Origin: an uncultured Coriobacteriaceae bacterium
Lineage (GTDB): Bacteria > Actinomycetota > Coriobacteriia > Coriobacteriales > UMGS124
Direction: 5' to 3'
Length of the DNA: 8,760 nt
NCBI GenBank assembly: GCA_900555105.1
Contig: USJP01000043.1
Span: forward strand, 1-8,760
In this document: in pieces, positions 7,183 to 8,760 of the stretch
How positions within the stretch are numbered: position 1 is the first letter of the stretch
Layout: each line of letters opens with the position of its first letter
Translations under genes and position numbers: made by a program
The notes under the pieces: generated by a model
The model's database searches: none
Told to the model about the DNA's origin: nothing
Seen by the model: the letters and a program-made list of their open reading frames with translations, nothing else

Positions 7183-8232
7183 TTACATGAAAAGAAGGAA
7201 CAAATAGGTAAAGGCCCACGCCAAAAAGCCGCATCCGGGGAAGGTCAACACCCAAGTGAGGACCATGCGGCCCGCCAGGTTCCACTTGACGCCGCGCAGG
7301 CTCTTCTCGGCGCCCACGCCCATGATCGCGGTGGTCTTGGTGTGCGTGGTGGAGACGGGCATGCCAGTAAAGGTGGCAAGGCCGATGCAGAAGCACGCCG
7401 ACAGGCAGGCGGCAAAGCCCTGGTACTGCTCCATCTTGACCATTTCGACGCCCACTGACTTAATGATTTTGCGACCGCCCACAGCCGTGCCCAGCGACAT
7501 GGCGAGGCTTATGAGCACGATGAGCCACAAGGGAAAGCCCTGCATGTCGGGCGTGCCGTACATCCCCAGCATCACGGCGAGCATGGCAAGCGACAGGAAC
7601 TTCTGGCCGTCCTGGGCGCCATGCAACACCGCCACGCCGGCGCCGGCCACGATCTGCGCCCACTTGAAGAACCTCGTGGTGCCAGCTCGGTCAAAGCCTG
7701 CGCATGCCTTTTTGATGAGACGGACGAACAACCAACCGGTTCCAAAGCCGAGGACCGTGGAAATGACCAGGCCATAGATAACCTTGATCCACTGGTCGGC
7801 ATTGATGCCGCCCAAGCCACCCTGCAAGGCGATGGCCGCGCCCGTAATGCCCGCGATAAGCGAGTGGCTCTGGCTCGTGGGAATGCCCAGAGCCCAGGCG
7901 GCGACGCCCCACACAATGATGGCAACCATGGCTGCTGCGAGCGCGACAAGCGCCGCATGGTTATCGCCGCCGAAATCGACCATGCCGAAAATGGTGCCGG
8001 CGACAGCCGTAGAGATGGCAGTGATGCCCACAAGGCCGATGAAGTTGCAGATAGCGGCCATGGCGATGGCGCGCCCCGCGGGCATCGCACGGGTTCCCAC
8101 CACCGTGGCAATGGCGTTGGGCGCATCGGTGGCGCCGTTCACCATGGTGGCACCGATGCACAACACCACGATAACGCCGAGCATCGGATTGGCGGCAATG
8201 GCCGCTAGAACACTGGACAGATCGACGGCCAT
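7183..8232 (-). CDS. pit: PiT-family inorganic phosphate permease
   Basis: A 349-residue polytopic membrane protein of the PiT family, which moves phosphate with H+ or Na+, often as a metal-phosphate complex. The inverted two-half architecture is visible: the first signature 'VNGATDAPNAIATVVGT' (31-47, a variant of GANDVANA) and 'GIPTSQSHSLIAGITGA' (116-132) recur in the second half as 'HGAQDGQKF' (204-212) and 'MPVSTTHTKTTAIMGVG' (291-307). About nine or ten hydrophobic segments cover most of the chain; the central loop around 172-190 is basic ('RLIKKACAGFDRAG'). The length is typical for bacterial low-affinity Pit proteins. The ATG at 8232 has AAGGAGG 5-6 nt upstream. It is the first gene of a likely operon with the DUF47 gene downstream, and the two-component genes come next. 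Sulfate transport has been reported for some relatives, but the DUF47 partner favours phosphate. Confidence 0.93.
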   Translation of the reverse strand: MAVDLSSVLAAIAANPMLGVIVVLCIGATMVNGATDAPNAIATVVGTRAMPAGRAIAMAAICNFIGLVGITAISTAVAGTIFGMVDFGGDNHAALVALAAAMVAIIVWGVAAWALGIPTSQSHSLIAGITGAAIALQGGLGGINADQWIKVIYGLVISTVLGFGTGWLFVRLIKKACAGFDRAGTTRFFKWAQIVAGAGVAVLHGAQDGQKFLSLAMLAVMLGMYGTPDMQGFPLWLIVLISLAMSLGTAVGGRKIIKSVGVEMVKMEQYQGFAACLSACFCIGLATFTGMPVSTTHTKTTAIMGVGAEKSLRGVKWNLAGRMVLTWVLTFPGCGFLAWAFTYLFLLFM

Positions 8233-8247
8233 CTCGGCCTCCTTGCA

Positions 8248-8280
8248 GACATCCTATACTGACAACTACAAGGATGTCAG
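8248..8280 (-). promoter_or_regulatory. Predicted promoter of the phosphate permease gene with an overlapping 8-bp perfect dyad
   Basis: On the minus strand, CTGACA (8280-8275) and TATAGG (8258-8253) are spaced by 16 bp, giving a start near 8246 and a very short leader before the AAGGAGG site and ATG at 8232. GACATCCT (8248-8255) and AGGATGTC (8271-8278) form a perfect inverted repeat with a 15-bp gap that covers parts of both promoter boxes. A regulator bound there would block or remodel the promoter. It does not match the canonical 11-bp direct-repeat Pho box. Confidence 0.5.
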
Positions 8281-8421
8281 GAGGGCGCAAAGCGCATGCA
8301 ACGCTTTTGCAAAGCTTGTGTAAAGTCGACCGACCAAAAGAAGACCTCGCCCCCAACCGCAGCGGACGAGGTTCCGCCCTCTAAAACGCAGGTTCTGATG
8401 CGCAAGGCGCGCAGGGCCGAC

Positions 8422-8533
8422 GTGCGCGGTGCGGGCCTTTGGCCTACTGGAGTACATGAGCACCTGTGGAACGCAGCGGACGAGGTTCCGCCCATTAAAA
8501 CGCGGGTTCTCACGCGCAAGGCGCACGGAGCCG
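8422..8533 (+). repeat. First copy of an exact 112-bp direct repeat
   Basis: This stretch is identical base for base to 8626-8737 (offset 204 bp). It spans the end of unit A and most of unit B. The identity stops at 8421/8625 (C versus T) and 8534/8738 (G versus A). It indicates a recent duplication or gene conversion within the array. Confidence 0.93.
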
Positions 8534-8625
8534 GTCTTGCGACGAGTCCTGTGGAGAACGCAGCGCATCAGGTTCTGCCTCCCACTAAAATGCGGGTTCT
8601 CGTCCGCAAGGCGCACAGGTGCGAT

Positions 8626-8737
8626 GTGCGCGGTGCGGGCCTTTGGCCTACTGGAGTACATGAGCACCTGTGGAACGCAGCGGACGAGGTTCCGCCCATT
8701 AAAACGCGGGTTCTCACGCGCAAGGCGCACGGAGCCG
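8626..8737 (+). repeat. Second copy of the exact 112-bp direct repeat
   Basis: Identical to 8422-8533. It covers the end of unit C and most of unit D. The duplicated module therefore crosses unit borders, so the true period of recent expansion is a two-unit block of 204 bp rather than a single unit. Confidence 0.93.
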
Positions 8738-8760
8738 ATGTGTACTGGAGTACATGAGGC

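Larger units (their letters stand above)
8358..8760 (+). repeat. Tandem imperfect repeat array (four units, last one cut by the window end)
   Basis: Four head-to-tail units each start with CGCAGCG: A 8358-8471, B 8472-8558, C 8559-8675, D 8676-8760 (truncated). Each unit has a left arm (GCGGACGAG or GCGCATCAG), then GTTCYGCC, a TAAAA-containing loop, GC(A/G)GGTT, a right arm, then GCAAGGCGC. Units A and C add a block ending in GGCCTACTGGAGTACATGAG. The repeat lies upstream of the divergently placed permease promoter, and the gene beyond the window edge is not visible. Long open frames exist on both strands, but they only translate the repeat and lack ribosome binding sites, so no gene is called. 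The 8281-8357 stretch before it has no recognisable feature. Unit lengths of 87-117 nt and lack of unique spacers exclude CRISPR. Confidence 0.9.

Noticed and set aside
8248..8280. Canonical Pho box upstream of the permease
   Set aside because: TGTC-type words occur at a 13-bp offset on the minus strand, not the 11-bp direct repeat expected for PhoB-type boxes.
8266..8757. Open frames on both strands through the repeat array (for example peptides with repeated 'RKAH' or 'RLARENPRF')
   Set aside because: They merely translate the repeat, are open on both strands at once, and lack a convincing start site. Similar hypothetical proteins in other genomes may be the same artefact.
8358..8760. CRISPR array
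   Set aside because: Repeats are long (87-117 nt), tandem without unique spacers, and no cas genes are present.

Overview
This is a gene-dense, GC-rich window. Its likely source is a Gram-positive anaerobic actinobacterium of the Coriobacteriia type (Collinsella/Olsenella/Eggerthella relatives). That placement is an inference from high GC, strong AAGGAGG-type ribosome binding sites, a stand-alone cytoplasmic molybdoenzyme, and a PiT/DUF47 phosphate pair beside an OmpR-type two-component system. No rRNA, tRNA, insertion sequence, phage gene or CRISPR array was found.

Layout. Positions 34-450 (+) encode a small tandem-ACT-domain protein. A strong intrinsic-terminator-like hairpin (501-545) lies between it and the next gene. 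Positions 567-2675 (+) encode a 702-residue molybdopterin/[4Fe-4S] oxidoreductase with no Tat signal and no visible partner subunits. Positions 2676-2969 separate two convergent genes and are filled with imperfect intergenic repeats. All remaining genes are on the minus strand: a class V aminotransferase/cysteine-desulfurase-like enzyme (4127-2970), a PhoR-like sensor histidine kinase (5660-4233), an OmpR/PhoB-type response regulator (6363-5653), a DUF47/PhoU-like protein (7167-6505) and a PiT-family phosphate permease (8232-7183). From 8358 to the window end the same repeat family reappears in the opposite orientation, with an exact 112-bp direct duplication.

How the genes fit together. The permease and DUF47 genes are 15 nt apart and form a likely transport-plus-modulator operon. 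The regulator and kinase overlap by 8 nt and have their own promoter with a perfect TATAAT. Their position directly downstream of the phosphate genes suggests a phosphate or envelope-stress response, but no canonical Pho box is visible. The two minus-strand promoter regions (upstream of the permease and of the response regulator) each carry an inverted repeat whose arms start 23 bp apart. The cysteine-desulfurase-like gene could supply sulfur or selenium to cofactors, including those of molybdoenzymes, but nothing here proves a link to its convergent neighbour.

The least explained part is the repeat family. It has a modular unit with a GTT/GTT-interrupted hairpin, two interchangeable arm words, and an inner block that is flipped relative to the core between the two loci. 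It brackets the five minus-strand genes as an inverted pair.
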